Below are positions 6,652 to 13,929 of a stretch of 14,475 bases of DNA, piece by piece. The position numbers and the translations under genes were made by a program. Position 1 is the stretch's first letter. Each line of letters begins with the position of its first letter. A model generated the notes under the pieces. That model made no database searches, was not told the DNA's origin, and saw only the letters and a program-made list of their open reading frames with translations. This DNA comes from Lysobacterales bacterium (lineage in GTDB: Bacteria; Pseudomonadota; Gammaproteobacteria; Xanthomonadales; Marinicellaceae). Location of the stretch: NCBI GenBank assembly GCA_027083915.1, contig JALWML010000369.1:1-14475 (forward strand), given 5' to 3'.

Positions 6652-8124
6652 TTACCTTCTACCACCAAATAGACTTTTCCAAATTGCATTGACAATTTTA
6701 GTTCCAAAACGTCTGGCAACTGTTTTGCCAGCTGCTTCCCAGACCGTCTGTTTTTTTCTCCCTGATGTTCTTTTTTTGTTTAGCTTTTCTTGTTCAAGCG
6801 CTCGTTCTGCCAACTCTTTTTGTTTATTTATCTGCTCTTGTCTGGCTTGTAATTTTTCAGCTGCTGATTCCTTATCAAGGTCTTTATCGTATTTGCTACC
6901 AATTGGGGAACGTGACATTACTTGCTTACGTTCGCTGTCAGTGGCAGGCCCCATTCGACAACGTGGTGGTGCAATTTTGACTTTATCAACAACACTAGGT
7001 GCACCATCTTCATTAAGTGTCGAAACCAAAGCCTCTCCTACTCCTAGTTGAGTAATAACATCTTCAGTTTTGAACTTAGGATTAGGTCTAAAACTTTCAG
7101 CTGCTGCCTTGATAATTTTTTTATCTTTCGGTGTATACGAACGCAAAGCATGTTGTACTTTATTGGCAAGTTGCCCTAATATTGATTCAGGAATATCACC
7201 TGGTGATTGAGAACAAAAATAAATCCCCACACCTTTGGAGCGCACTAAACGCGCGACTTGTTCAACTTTACGCAATAATTCGCGTGGAGCATCATCAAAA
7301 ATTAAGTGAGCCTCATCAAAAAACAAAATAAGCTTGGGCAATTGTTGGTCGCCAACCTCTGGTAATGATTCAAAAAGTTCTGTCATCAGCCATAACATAA
7401 AAGTGGCATACATTTGCGGATTTTGAATCAAATCACGCGAGTCCATAATATTGATAATACCACGTCCTGATAAATCCTGTTTCATCAAATCTGATAATTC
7501 TAAGGCTGGCTCTCCCAATAAATTTTCTACCCCTTGTTGCTCCAGTTTAAGCAATCGTCGTTGAATGGCGCCAATTGAGGCACTGGTGACACGACCATAT
7601 TTGGCAGAAATCTCTTTGTGGTTATCACTCATATAAGTGAGTAACTGTTGTAAATCTTCTAAATCAAGCAAAGCGAGTTTTTCTTCACCTGCCAATTTAA
7701 ACCCCACATTTAAAACACCTTCTTGCACATCGGATAACTCAAGGAACCGACCCAATAACATGGGGCCAAGTTCCGCAATCGTTGTACGCACTGGGTGACC
7801 ATATTTGCGGTAAATATCCCAAAAAACCGTTGGTGAACCTTCAAACTTATAATCTTTGACATCCAGTTTTTCTGCCCTAGCAATAAGCTTATCCTTGGCT
7901 TTGCCTGCTTGAGATAGACCTGAAACATCGCCTTTAACATCAGTAACAAAGACAGGCACACCAAGTAAGGAAAAGTTTTCTGCTAGCACTTGAACAGTAA
8001 CCGTTTTACCTGTTCCTGTTGCGCCTGTTATTAGTCCATGGCGGTTAGCAAAATGTCCCAAAATTTGTGCAGGGTACTCACCTTTACCAAAATGTAATTT
8101 CTTTATTTCAAAATCTTCACTCAT
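6652..8124 (-). CDS. HerA-like P-loop ATPase, DUF853 (YjgR type)
   Basis: A 490-residue protein matching the DUF853 family (E. coli YjgR) along most of its length. These are HerA/FtsK-fold NTPases whose cellular role is not established. Seen: Walker A GATGTGKT (34-41) within ANRHGLITGATGTGKTVTVQ, TDVKGDVSGL (61-70), Walker B LILFFDEAH (265-273), the RSKGVGIYFCSQSPGDIP segment (295-312), QLANKVQHALR, and a charged Lys/Glu coiled-coil-like tail (about 410-455) ending KSLFGGRR. It starts 4 nt after the stop of the M17 peptidase gene with GGAG upstream, so the two are co-transcribed. It occupies the place just upstream of hfq that miaA holds in many relatives. Any DNA-translocase activity is a family inference. 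Confidence 0.93.
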   Translation of the reverse strand: MSEDFEIKKLHFGKGEYPAQILGHFANRHGLITGATGTGKTVTVQVLAENFSLLGVPVFVTDVKGDVSGLSQAGKAKDKLIARAEKLDVKDYKFEGSPTVFWDIYRKYGHPVRTTIAELGPMLLGRFLELSDVQEGVLNVGFKLAGEEKLALLDLEDLQQLLTYMSDNHKEISAKYGRVTSASIGAIQRRLLKLEQQGVENLLGEPALELSDLMKQDLSGRGIINIMDSRDLIQNPQMYATFMLWLMTELFESLPEVGDQQLPKLILFFDEAHLIFDDAPRELLRKVEQVARLVRSKGVGIYFCSQSPGDIPESILGQLANKVQHALRSYTPKDKKIIKAAAESFRPNPKFKTEDVITQLGVGEALVSTLNEDGAPSVVDKVKIAPPRCRMGPATDSERKQVMSRSPIGSKYDKDLDKESAAEKLQARQEQINKQKELAERALEQEKLNKKRTSGRKKQTVWEAAGKTVARRFGTKIVNAIWKSLFGGRR

Positions 8125-8128
8125 TACT

Positions 8129-9499
8129 TTAAACTCCGAACCTCTTACTTATCCAATTAAACATGGCACTCATCCCTAATGCATCACCACCTTTGGGGTG
8201 ACCTGGTCGCCCATTTGACCAACCAAAAGTATCTATGTGTACCCATGGAATATTATCGCCAACAAATTCTTCTAAAAACAATGCAGCGGTAATACATCCA
8301 CCCATTGGTACTGAACCCGTATTACGTAAATCAGCAATATCAGGTACAATTTGCTTCTTGTAGGGTTGGTATAGCGGCATTGACCATAATGGATCAAAGA
8401 CTTCATTGCTACATGCCATGATTTCAGTGTTGAAATCACTTTCATTACTAAACACTGGAGGCAAATCAGCTCCTAAAGCAACTCGAGCAGCCCCTGTGAG
8501 GGTAGCAAAATCAACAATAAGTTCAGGGTTGAATTCTGATGCATAAGTTAAGGCATCTGATAACACCATGCGGCCTTCCGCATCAGTGTGTCCTATTTCA
8601 ACGGTTAATCCTTTACGCGTTGTCACTATATCGCCTTGTCTGTGAGCATTGCCAGCAATAGCATTTTCAACTGCTGATATGAGCACTTTTAAACGCACTG
8701 GCAAGTTCAAACGCATTATCATTTGCGCTAAACCCAGCACATGTGCCGCTCCACCCATGTCTTTTTTCATGTTACGCATAGATGTTGATGGTTTGACGTT
8801 GTTACCACCAGTATCAAAACAAACGCCTTTACCAACAAGGCATATTAGCGGGTCACTGGCTTTACCCCAATTAATCTCAATTAAGCGAGGTGCTTTAAAG
8901 GATGCTCGCCCAACCAAGTGAATGGCGGGGAAATTTTGTTGCAACAAATCATCCCCAACAATCTCTTGGTAACTGGCATTGTTTTGTTCAGCAATGCTGG
9001 CAGCTGCAATGGCAAGTTCTGTTGGTCCCATATCATCTGCTGGTGTATTAATAAGATCTCGCACCAATTTTGTTGCATTAACCGTTTCCATCGCCTTTTG
9101 GTATTTCACCAAGTCCTTTATTGACAAAGTTGCACACTTTTTATGTTCTTTATAACGATTAAAGCTGTAAGAACCCAATCCCCAACCGATAATTGCCGCA
9201 TTTATTACTGCACTATCATCCGAATTAATCGAATAATTGCCCGAAGGTAATTCCTGAGGTAAACGACTAAAATCATGTGGATTGTTGCTGTTACCAATGA
9301 TACAAAAAACCTTTTCAAGGTTTCTGTGTTGGTCTAAAACACACAAATGGTTGCCAATATGGTCATTAAATCCAAAGACGGACACAAGGTTTTTAATGTC
9401 TTGAGATTGCTGTTGCAACCACGCATCAAAAGTATCGGAAACAATAGGAATAATGGGCGTTGAGTTTGAGTTAACTTGTTCAATAATAGTAGGCGTCAT
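8129..9499 (-). CDS. M17 (leucyl aminopeptidase) family metallopeptidase
   Basis: A 456-residue cytosolic di-metal aminopeptidase of the M17 family, expected to remove N-terminal residues from peptides. The C-terminal catalytic domain shows NTPADDMGP (151-159), VGKGVCFDTGG (222-232) with metal ligands Lys224 and Asp229, catalytic Lys236 (VKPS), Asp247, and the signature TDAEGR (305-310) with Asp306, Glu308 and catalytic Arg310. The position before the signature is His304, where classical PepA has Asn. The N-terminal domain is divergent and shorter than that of E. coli PepA, so this belongs to the broader leucyl-aminopeptidase-like group, not strict PepA; I give no symbol. It is the first gene of the minus-strand unit and has a clear promoter candidate. 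Confidence 0.93.
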   Translation of the reverse strand: MTPTIIEQVNSNSTPIIPIVSDTFDAWLQQQSQDIKNLVSVFGFNDHIGNHLCVLDQHRNLEKVFCIIGNSNNPHDFSRLPQELPSGNYSINSDDSAVINAAIIGWGLGSYSFNRYKEHKKCATLSIKDLVKYQKAMETVNATKLVRDLINTPADDMGPTELAIAAASIAEQNNASYQEIVGDDLLQQNFPAIHLVGRASFKAPRLIEINWGKASDPLICLVGKGVCFDTGGNNVKPSTSMRNMKKDMGGAAHVLGLAQMIMRLNLPVRLKVLISAVENAIAGNAHRQGDIVTTRKGLTVEIGHTDAEGRMVLSDALTYASEFNPELIVDFATLTGAARVALGADLPPVFSNESDFNTEIMACSNEVFDPLWSMPLYQPYKKQIVPDIADLRNTGSVPMGGCITAALFLEEFVGDNIPWVHIDTFGWSNGRPGHPKGGDALGMSAMFNWISKRFGV

Positions 9500-9526
9500 G
9501 TATACTCATTAAATAATAAAAAAAGT

Positions 9527-9554
9527 ATTATAACAGTGAATAGGGGTTTGATAA
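9527..9554 (-). promoter_or_regulatory. Candidate sigma-70 promoter for the M17 peptidase unit
   Basis: On the minus strand TTATCA (9554-9549), a 16-bp spacer and a perfect TATAAT (9532-9527) stand 27 nt before the peptidase ATG. A small inverted repeat GGTTT-GATA-AAACC (about 9545-9558) overlaps the -35 box and could be an operator or chance. This is the best promoter candidate for the peptidase-DUF853-hfq-hfl-purA run. Confidence 0.6.
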
Positions 9555-9588
9555 AACCTGTCATTTGCATAAAAATGTTAAATTGTGT

Positions 9589-9619
9589 AACCTTGTCTAC
9601 TTAAAACAACTATAAGGTT
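9589..9619. repeat. Inverted repeat in the leader of the Sel1 cluster
   Basis: AACCTT (9589-9594) and AAGGTT (9614-9619) are inverted 6-bp arms separated by 19 bp, 33 bp before the first Sel1 gene. They lie in the 152-bp divergent gap 9500-9651. It could be an operator or leader hairpin. I could not find a convincing plus-strand promoter in this gap. Confidence 0.25.
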
Positions 9620-9651
9620 TGTAAATACATATTAGTTATTAGGAGAAACCC

Positions 9652-10296
9652 ATGAAAAAAATGATGTTGTTACTGATTATATTAATGACCAATATATGCC
9701 AAGCAAACCCCAATTCAGTTATCAATATGGGTCTTCATTTGGATAATCAAAGAAACCTAATTCAACCTGACAAATTTTTATTAAGTCAAGCAATCAAATC
9801 CTATCGAGCAGGTGGCCATCAAAATGCATTAACTTTTTTCAAGAAATCTTCAGCTTTGGGGAATGCTTTAGCACAACGCTATGTTGGCCTCATGTATGTT
9901 AATGGACTAGGTACACAAAAGGACTATATAATGGGATATGCATGGTTACGATTGGCGGCTCATGACAAATCACAAAAAAATAAAAACCTAATGGATCAAG
10001 TATATAACTTATTAACTCTCGACCAAAAAAAACTAGCAGATCTAACTTACAAAGAAATCAACAATGAATATGGCGAGCTTGCTGCATTAACTCGCAGAGA
10101 TAGATGGGTAAGAAAACAAAAAATGAAAATGACTGGTAGTAGAACAGGGAGTCTGGCTTTTGCCCCTATCTCATTTGATACCCCACATGGCAATGGTATT
10201 TATAACCAGATAAAATCATACGTAGAGGATTATAATTTTGGTTATGTCACCTCAGGCGAAATTATCCCTAAAAATGAAGAAACACAGGAGAAATAG
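9652..10296 (+). CDS. Exported Sel1-repeat-like protein, first of three tandem paralogues
   Basis: A 214-residue protein with a signal peptide (1-18, cut after CQA) and a central Sel1/TPR-like helical repeat: AIKSYRAGGHQNALTFFKKSSALGNALAQ leading into VGLMYVNGLG and GYAWLRLAA (about 47-104). Sel1-like repeats form alpha-helical scaffolds for protein contacts; secreted ones often act at the envelope. The C-terminal part carries RRDRWVRKQK (148-157), TGSRTGSLA (161-169) and a terminal YNFGYVTSGEIIP, all shared with the next two genes. AGGAG lies 6 nt before the ATG. Function unknown; the paralogues suggest a dedicated family. Confidence 0.85.
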   Translation: MKKMMLLLIILMTNICQANPNSVINMGLHLDNQRNLIQPDKFLLSQAIKSYRAGGHQNALTFFKKSSALGNALAQRYVGLMYVNGLGTQKDYIMGYAWLRLAAHDKSQKNKNLMDQVYNLLTLDQKKLADLTYKEINNEYGELAALTRRDRWVRKQKMKMTGSRTGSLAFAPISFDTPHGNGIYNQIKSYVEDYNFGYVTSGEIIPKNEETQEK

Positions 10297-10298
10297 AA

Positions 10299-10970
10299 AT
10301 GAAAAAGATATTTATTTTATTATTCAGTATTAGTACTGGTCTTTATGCAGGCCCCAATGCTGTTATCAATATTGCAGCTACCTATGATAAATTTTATGAC
10401 TTGGTTTTACCTGATCAAATATTACTTGCCCAAGCAGTTAAAGCCTATCAAGACGGTTACAATAAAAGTGCTTTTGAAAAATTCAAACAAGCTGCTGCCT
10501 TTGGAAACGCTGATGCACAAATGTATATCGGCTTAATGTATCTTAAAGCTTTAGGTGTTGATCAAGACTGGGCAAAAGGTGCTGCATGGCTGCGTTTATC
10601 CGCCCAAGATAAGGTAAAAAAACATGTAGAATACTACCAAAGTGTTCAAAGTCAATTAAAGCCGAACGAATTGAAACAAGCTAAAAAAGAATACACAATA
10701 ATCAATGACGAATATGGAACTTTGGCAACACTCAAAAGACGAGATAGGTGGGTTCATAAACAAAAAAAGAAAACCATAGGATCTAACCTTGGGTCATTAG
10801 CATCCAATGTTCAATCTTATCGAGGTGTAGGGGATTTAAGCCGTGGTGTTGCTACTGGAAGCAACACTGCTGAAAAGAATGCCAGAGTAATGGAAAAGTT
10901 TGTTGACAATTACAATTTTGGTATCGTGGAAGCTGGTGAAATCATACCTAAAGAAGAACCAAGTAATTAA
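10299..10970 (+). CDS. Exported Sel1-repeat-like protein, second of three tandem paralogues
   Basis: A 223-residue paralogue of the genes on both sides. Signal peptide 1-17 (cut after LYA), then PNAVINIAA as in the first copy. The Sel1-like core (about 43-103) reads AAAFGNADAQMYIGLMYLKALGV and GAAWLRLSAQD. The C-terminal signature is KRRDRWVHKQKKK (146-158), IGSNLGSLASNVQS (160-173) and YNFGIVEAGEIIP near the end. It starts 2 nt after the first gene; its AGGAG (10286-10290) is inside the last codons of that gene, so the two are an operon and probably coupled. A Ser/Gly-rich linker (about 174-195) is longer than in the first copy. Confidence 0.85.
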   Translation: MKKIFILLFSISTGLYAGPNAVINIAATYDKFYDLVLPDQILLAQAVKAYQDGYNKSAFEKFKQAAAFGNADAQMYIGLMYLKALGVDQDWAKGAAWLRLSAQDKVKKHVEYYQSVQSQLKPNELKQAKKEYTIINDEYGTLATLKRRDRWVHKQKKKTIGSNLGSLASNVQSYRGVGDLSRGVATGSNTAEKNARVMEKFVDNYNFGIVEAGEIIPKEEPSN

Positions 10971-10971
10971 C

Positions 10972-11679
10972 ATGCTAATTAAAACATTTATTCTCATCAT
11001 TGCTTGTCCAAGTCTCTTGTGGGCAAGCAATGATTTGTCAGATGATAAAAAAGAGTTCATTTCTACCAATACAAAATTAGTTACTCCTAATATCGTACTC
11101 ACATTAAAACCAGTCAGCGACAAAAAAGGCAGATTAATAACACCAGACAAAATTATGCTGGCAAAAGCCATCACGCAATACCAAGATGGTTATCCCGAAT
11201 TGGCAATGATTTACTTTAAGAAATCTGCTGCATTTGGCAATGCAAATGCACAGGTGCAAATTGGTTTAATGCACCTCAAGTCTTTGGGTGTCAAAGAAGA
11301 CTGGGCAATTGGCTATGCCTGGATTCGTTTGGGTGCACAGGACAACACTCCCCAACACATCAAACTAAAACTAAAAATTTTTAGTTTACTTAGCCCTGAA
11401 GAAAAAGAACAATCTAAATCCGAATACAAAGAAATCATTCATTATTTTGGCAAAAGTAAAGCCTATAATCGAAGAGTGAGATGGGTTAGAAAAGTTACTA
11501 ATTCCGTGCTTGGCTCTAGAGTAGGCTCAAGAACTTCAAATGTACAGTCAGTTAACATTGATGGTTCTGTTAGATCAATTTATTCTGACAAAAAAATCAA
11601 TGCTTATAATGCTTTTATTGACGAATTCAAATATGGCATTATCGAAAGCGGCGAAATTAAAGCCATAGAAGATAAGTAA
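10972..11679 (+). CDS. Exported Sel1-repeat-like protein, third of three tandem paralogues
   Basis: A 235-residue paralogue. Start chosen at ATG 10972, 1 nt after the preceding stop, because it gives a proper signal peptide (MLIKTFILIIACPSLLWA); a longer reading frame from 10900 would overlap the previous gene and bury the signal. After an extra 20-residue insert, it has the shared TPDKIMLAKAITQYQDG, the Sel1-like core AAFGNANAQVQIGLMHLKSLGV and GYAWIRLGAQD (about 60-124), then RRVRWVRK (167-174), LGSRVGSRTSNVQS (180-193) and YGIIESGEI. It has no strong ribosome site, so it probably depends on coupling. Its stop codon directly abuts the stop of the convergent M23 gene. Confidence 0.84.
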   Translation: MLIKTFILIIACPSLLWASNDLSDDKKEFISTNTKLVTPNIVLTLKPVSDKKGRLITPDKIMLAKAITQYQDGYPELAMIYFKKSAAFGNANAQVQIGLMHLKSLGVKEDWAIGYAWIRLGAQDNTPQHIKLKLKIFSLLSPEEKEQSKSEYKEIIHYFGKSKAYNRRVRWVRKVTNSVLGSRVGSRTSNVQSVNIDGSVRSIYSDKKINAYNAFIDEFKYGIIESGEIKAIEDK

Positions 11680-12477
11680 TTATTTCTTTTCAATCACAAG
11701 CTGCGGGTCTAATCGGGTTTTGCCAAGATTAATACGCCAGTCCAAATGTGGACCCGTCGCACGTCCTGTCATGCCGATTTCTCCTATTTTTTCACCTTGA
11801 GATACGTGTGATCCCACTTCCACGTTGACCTGTGATAGGTGCATGAAAGTTGTTGTCAAACCATAGCCGTGGTCAATTATAATAGTACCACCGGTATAAT
11901 ACATGCCAGTCTGAGCTAGTCTGACGACACCCGCAATTGGCGCAACAACTTTTGTCCCTGTCTTGTTAGCAATGTCCATACCATAATGCGGGCGTTTGGG
12001 TTCTCCATTTAAAATACGGCGCGAACCATAAACCCCGCTGACACGACCATCTGCTGGCCAAATAAAAGGCTGTAAAAAATCATCGCGTTTATCAACAAAA
12101 GAACGGGCTTTTGCTACCAAAACATTGTCAGCCTTAATTTGTGCATAAACTTTAGCTGGTGGATTGACTTTGTTTTTTGGCAAACCATTTATCACTTCTG
12201 TAGGAAATTTGCGCATTGTTGGTAAAATATTGGATTGATAACTTATGCCATCAACGGTTATGGCGAGTTTAACGGGCTTATCATCAAAACGACCAAAACC
12301 AAACATAAAATAACCATCATCATTGATTAAGGTCTTTTTGCCATTAATCTTAACCTGAGCCGAAGCATTAGTCTGTGCAATAATTAAACCACCTTGGGTT
12401 GGTTTACCTTTGAGGTTGAGAAAATAATCATCGGCAAAAGCAGATTGAGATAAAAGAAGGAGAATTAATAATTTCAT
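11680..12477 (-). CDS. Exported M23-family (LytM-type) peptidase
   Basis: A 265-residue exported protein: signal peptide 1-15 (cut after AFA), an N-terminal beta-rich domain with a FGF/GRF region, and a C-terminal M23/LytM domain (about 138-262). Such enzymes cut peptide cross-links of peptidoglycan in the periplasm, or act as non-enzymatic activators of amidases when their site is degenerate. Visible site residues: His164 and Asp168 (HYGMD), His213 (MHLS) and His244 in GPHLDW. The usual second His of the HxH pair, a zinc ligand in LytM, is Asp246 here. It starts 3 nt after the ispF stop, so it is the third gene of the ispD-ispF unit. Confidence 0.9.
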   Translation of the reverse strand: MKLLILLLLSQSAFADDYFLNLKGKPTQGGLIIAQTNASAQVKINGKKTLINDDGYFMFGFGRFDDKPVKLAITVDGISYQSNILPTMRKFPTEVINGLPKNKVNPPAKVYAQIKADNVLVAKARSFVDKRDDFLQPFIWPADGRVSGVYGSRRILNGEPKRPHYGMDIANKTGTKVVAPIAGVVRLAQTGMYYTGGTIIIDHGYGLTTTFMHLSQVNVEVGSHVSQGEKIGEIGMTGRATGPHLDWRINLGKTRLDPQLVIEKK

Positions 12478-12480
12478 AAA

Positions 12481-12969
12481 TTATACTTGTTTATTTGTTG
12501 ATAAAAGGCAAGAACACTGCACCGCGATACCTTCACCGCGCCCACAAAATCCCAGTTTTTCGGTGGTTGTGGCTTTAACGCTGACTTGACTTGGTTGCAA
12601 ATCCATTATTTTAGCTAAGTTTTCACGCATTGCCATGATATGTGGCTGCATTTTGGGTTGTTCACAAATAATGGTGCAATCAATATTATTCACAGCATAA
12701 CCTTGTTCGGTTATTAAGTTCATTGCGTGTTTTAAGAATACAGAGCTGTCGCAATTTTTCCACTTGTTATCACTAGGAGGAAAATGCTGACCAATATCAC
12801 CTAAAGCCAAAGCACCCAACAAAGCATCGACTAAAGCATGAATAAGCACATCGCCATCAGAATGTGCAGAAAAAGCTTTGGAAAATGGAATTTGAATACC
12901 GCCAAGGGTAATAAAATCACCAACACAAAAAGCATGTACATCAAAACCTGTACCTATTCTAATCGTCAT
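12481..12969 (-). CDS. ispF: 2-C-methyl-D-erythritol 2,4-cyclodiphosphate synthase
   Basis: IspF makes the cyclic diphosphate of the MEP isoprenoid pathway, releasing CMP; it is a zinc-dependent cytoplasmic trimer. The 162-residue product has the usual length. Seen: GTGFDVH with zinc ligands Asp10 and His12, AHSDGDVLIHALVDALLGA with His44, GDIGQHFPPSD, and the highly conserved KATTTEKLGFCGRGEGIA. Its ATG overlaps the ispD stop by one base (TAATG), consistent with tight coupling to the enzyme two steps earlier in the pathway. It is a separate protein here, not an IspDF fusion. Confidence 0.98.
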   Translation of the reverse strand: MTIRIGTGFDVHAFCVGDFITLGGIQIPFSKAFSAHSDGDVLIHALVDALLGALALGDIGQHFPPSDNKWKNCDSSVFLKHAMNLITEQGYAVNNIDCTIICEQPKMQPHIMAMRENLAKIMDLQPSQVSVKATTTEKLGFCGRGEGIAVQCSCLLSTNKQV

Positions 12970-13646
12970 TATCTATGCCTCTTGAGAATAAATTCAGCCA
13001 ATAAAAAATCCTCAACATGAGTAATTTTGATATTATCACTTCTTCCTTTCACCATTAAAGGGGTAATGCCCGCTTGTTCAAAGGCGGAGGCCTCATCTGT
13101 TGTGGTTTTGGCATCGGCATTTTCAAGCACCTCGACCAATTGCCGGTAAGGAAACATTTGTGGTGTTAATGCCGCGCGCAATTTATCGCGGGAGATGGTT
13201 TTTTTACTGTGCTTTCCATCATCAGAATATTTAATCGTGTCATTAATAGGTTTAACTAATAAGCCACCTTGATTTTGGGTATTGCACTGATTGATTAACT
13301 TAGAGATATCATAACTGGTGATACAGACTCGTGCGGCATCATGTACGAGAATCCAAGTCGTATCATCAATCATCGGTTCAATAATCTTCAAACCATACAA
13401 AACCGATTGCCTGCGACTCGAACCACCCGTGGTATACATGAGCGGTTTAGTCGCTTTGAGCTCAATGTCCTGCCACAACTCTTGATTTTGAGGCATAACT
13501 AAAACTATCCCTTCGATGCTATCCAAAGCATCAAAGGCATCAATACTGTGTTGAATCGCCAGTTTCCCAGCAATTTCTAAAAACTGTTTAGGCGTGTCCG
13601 AAGCAAATCGCTGCCCACTGCCAGCAGCTACAATAATGGCATACAT
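12969..13646 (-). CDS. ispD: 2-C-methyl-D-erythritol 4-phosphate cytidylyltransferase
   Basis: IspD couples CTP to MEP to give CDP-methylerythritol in the non-mevalonate isoprenoid pathway. Seen: the nucleotide-binding start IIVAAGSGQRF with PKQFL, LVHDAARVC, ALTPQMFPY, TTDEASAFE and GRSDNIKITHVEDFLLAE. I chose ATG at 13646 (225 residues, MYAIIVAAG). A TTG at 13667 adds seven residues without a visible ribosome site and would lie at or before the predicted transcript start. The upstream region is occupied by an inverted-repeat element whose end may supply the -35 box. Confidence 0.96.
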   Translation of the reverse strand: MYAIIVAAGSGQRFASDTPKQFLEIAGKLAIQHSIDAFDALDSIEGIVLVMPQNQELWQDIELKATKPLMYTTGGSSRRQSVLYGLKIIEPMIDDTTWILVHDAARVCITSYDISKLINQCNTQNQGGLLVKPINDTIKYSDDGKHSKKTISRDKLRAALTPQMFPYRQLVEVLENADAKTTTDEASAFEQAGITPLMVKGRSDNIKITHVEDFLLAEFILKRHR

Positions 13647-13674
13647 ATTAACTGAGCAAATATTCAAAGTCTGT

Positions 13675-13704
13675 AGTTTACCATTAAATCTAGGAGCTTG
13701 TCAG
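13675..13704 (-). promoter_or_regulatory. Weak candidate promoter for ispD, using the end of the inverted-repeat element
   Basis: On the minus strand CTGACA (13704-13699), an 18-bp spacer and TAAACT (13680-13675) are a fair sigma-70 match. The -35 box lies inside the terminal repeat of the 13692-13853 element. A start near 13668 would give a leader of about 20 nt to the ATG at 13646. Confidence 0.3.
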
Positions 13705-13853
13705 ACAATAGGAATCGTAATGAAGGAAAGCTGGGTTTAGTGCTATTTTTTGCTTTTTTGAAGACAATAGCACGGCTATTTAATGATAAAAAACGAGAAA
13801 TAGCACAAATTCAGCTTTTCTGTAATAGATTTCCTATTGTCGGACAAACTCCT
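13692..13853. mobile_element. MITE-like element with long imperfect terminal inverted repeats
   Basis: The first 23 bases (AGGAGCTTGTCAGACAATAG then GAA) match the reverse complement of the last 23 at 21 positions. Imperfect similarity continues inward for about 70 bp on each arm (shared AAAGCTG, GTGCTATTT and T-runs). The whole 162 bp can fold into one long hairpin and codes for nothing. Each end has a small palindrome TTGTC-N-GACAA. Long symmetric arms, no gene, and a position between a core operon and phage-like debris fit a MITE. No clear target duplication is visible, and I cannot name the parent transposon. Confidence 0.6.
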
Positions 13854-13929
13854 GACCAATCATAAACTCTCGATATTAATAAGCCATAATGTTATACTCA
13901 GATGCTATTGTAAAAAGGACTTAATCAAA

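Noticed and set aside
7710..7964. 84-codon frame on the minus strand inside the DUF853 gene
   Set aside because: It is an alternative frame of a conserved coding region with no domain or ribosome site.
10900..10971. Longer start for the third Sel1 gene
   Set aside because: It overlaps the second gene by 71 bp and would place 24 residues in front of a clear signal peptide.
10836..11174. 112-codon antisense frame with hydrophobic stretches over Sel1 genes two and three
   Set aside because: Opposite to two clear exported paralogues; the hydrophobic stretches arise from reading conserved codons backwards.
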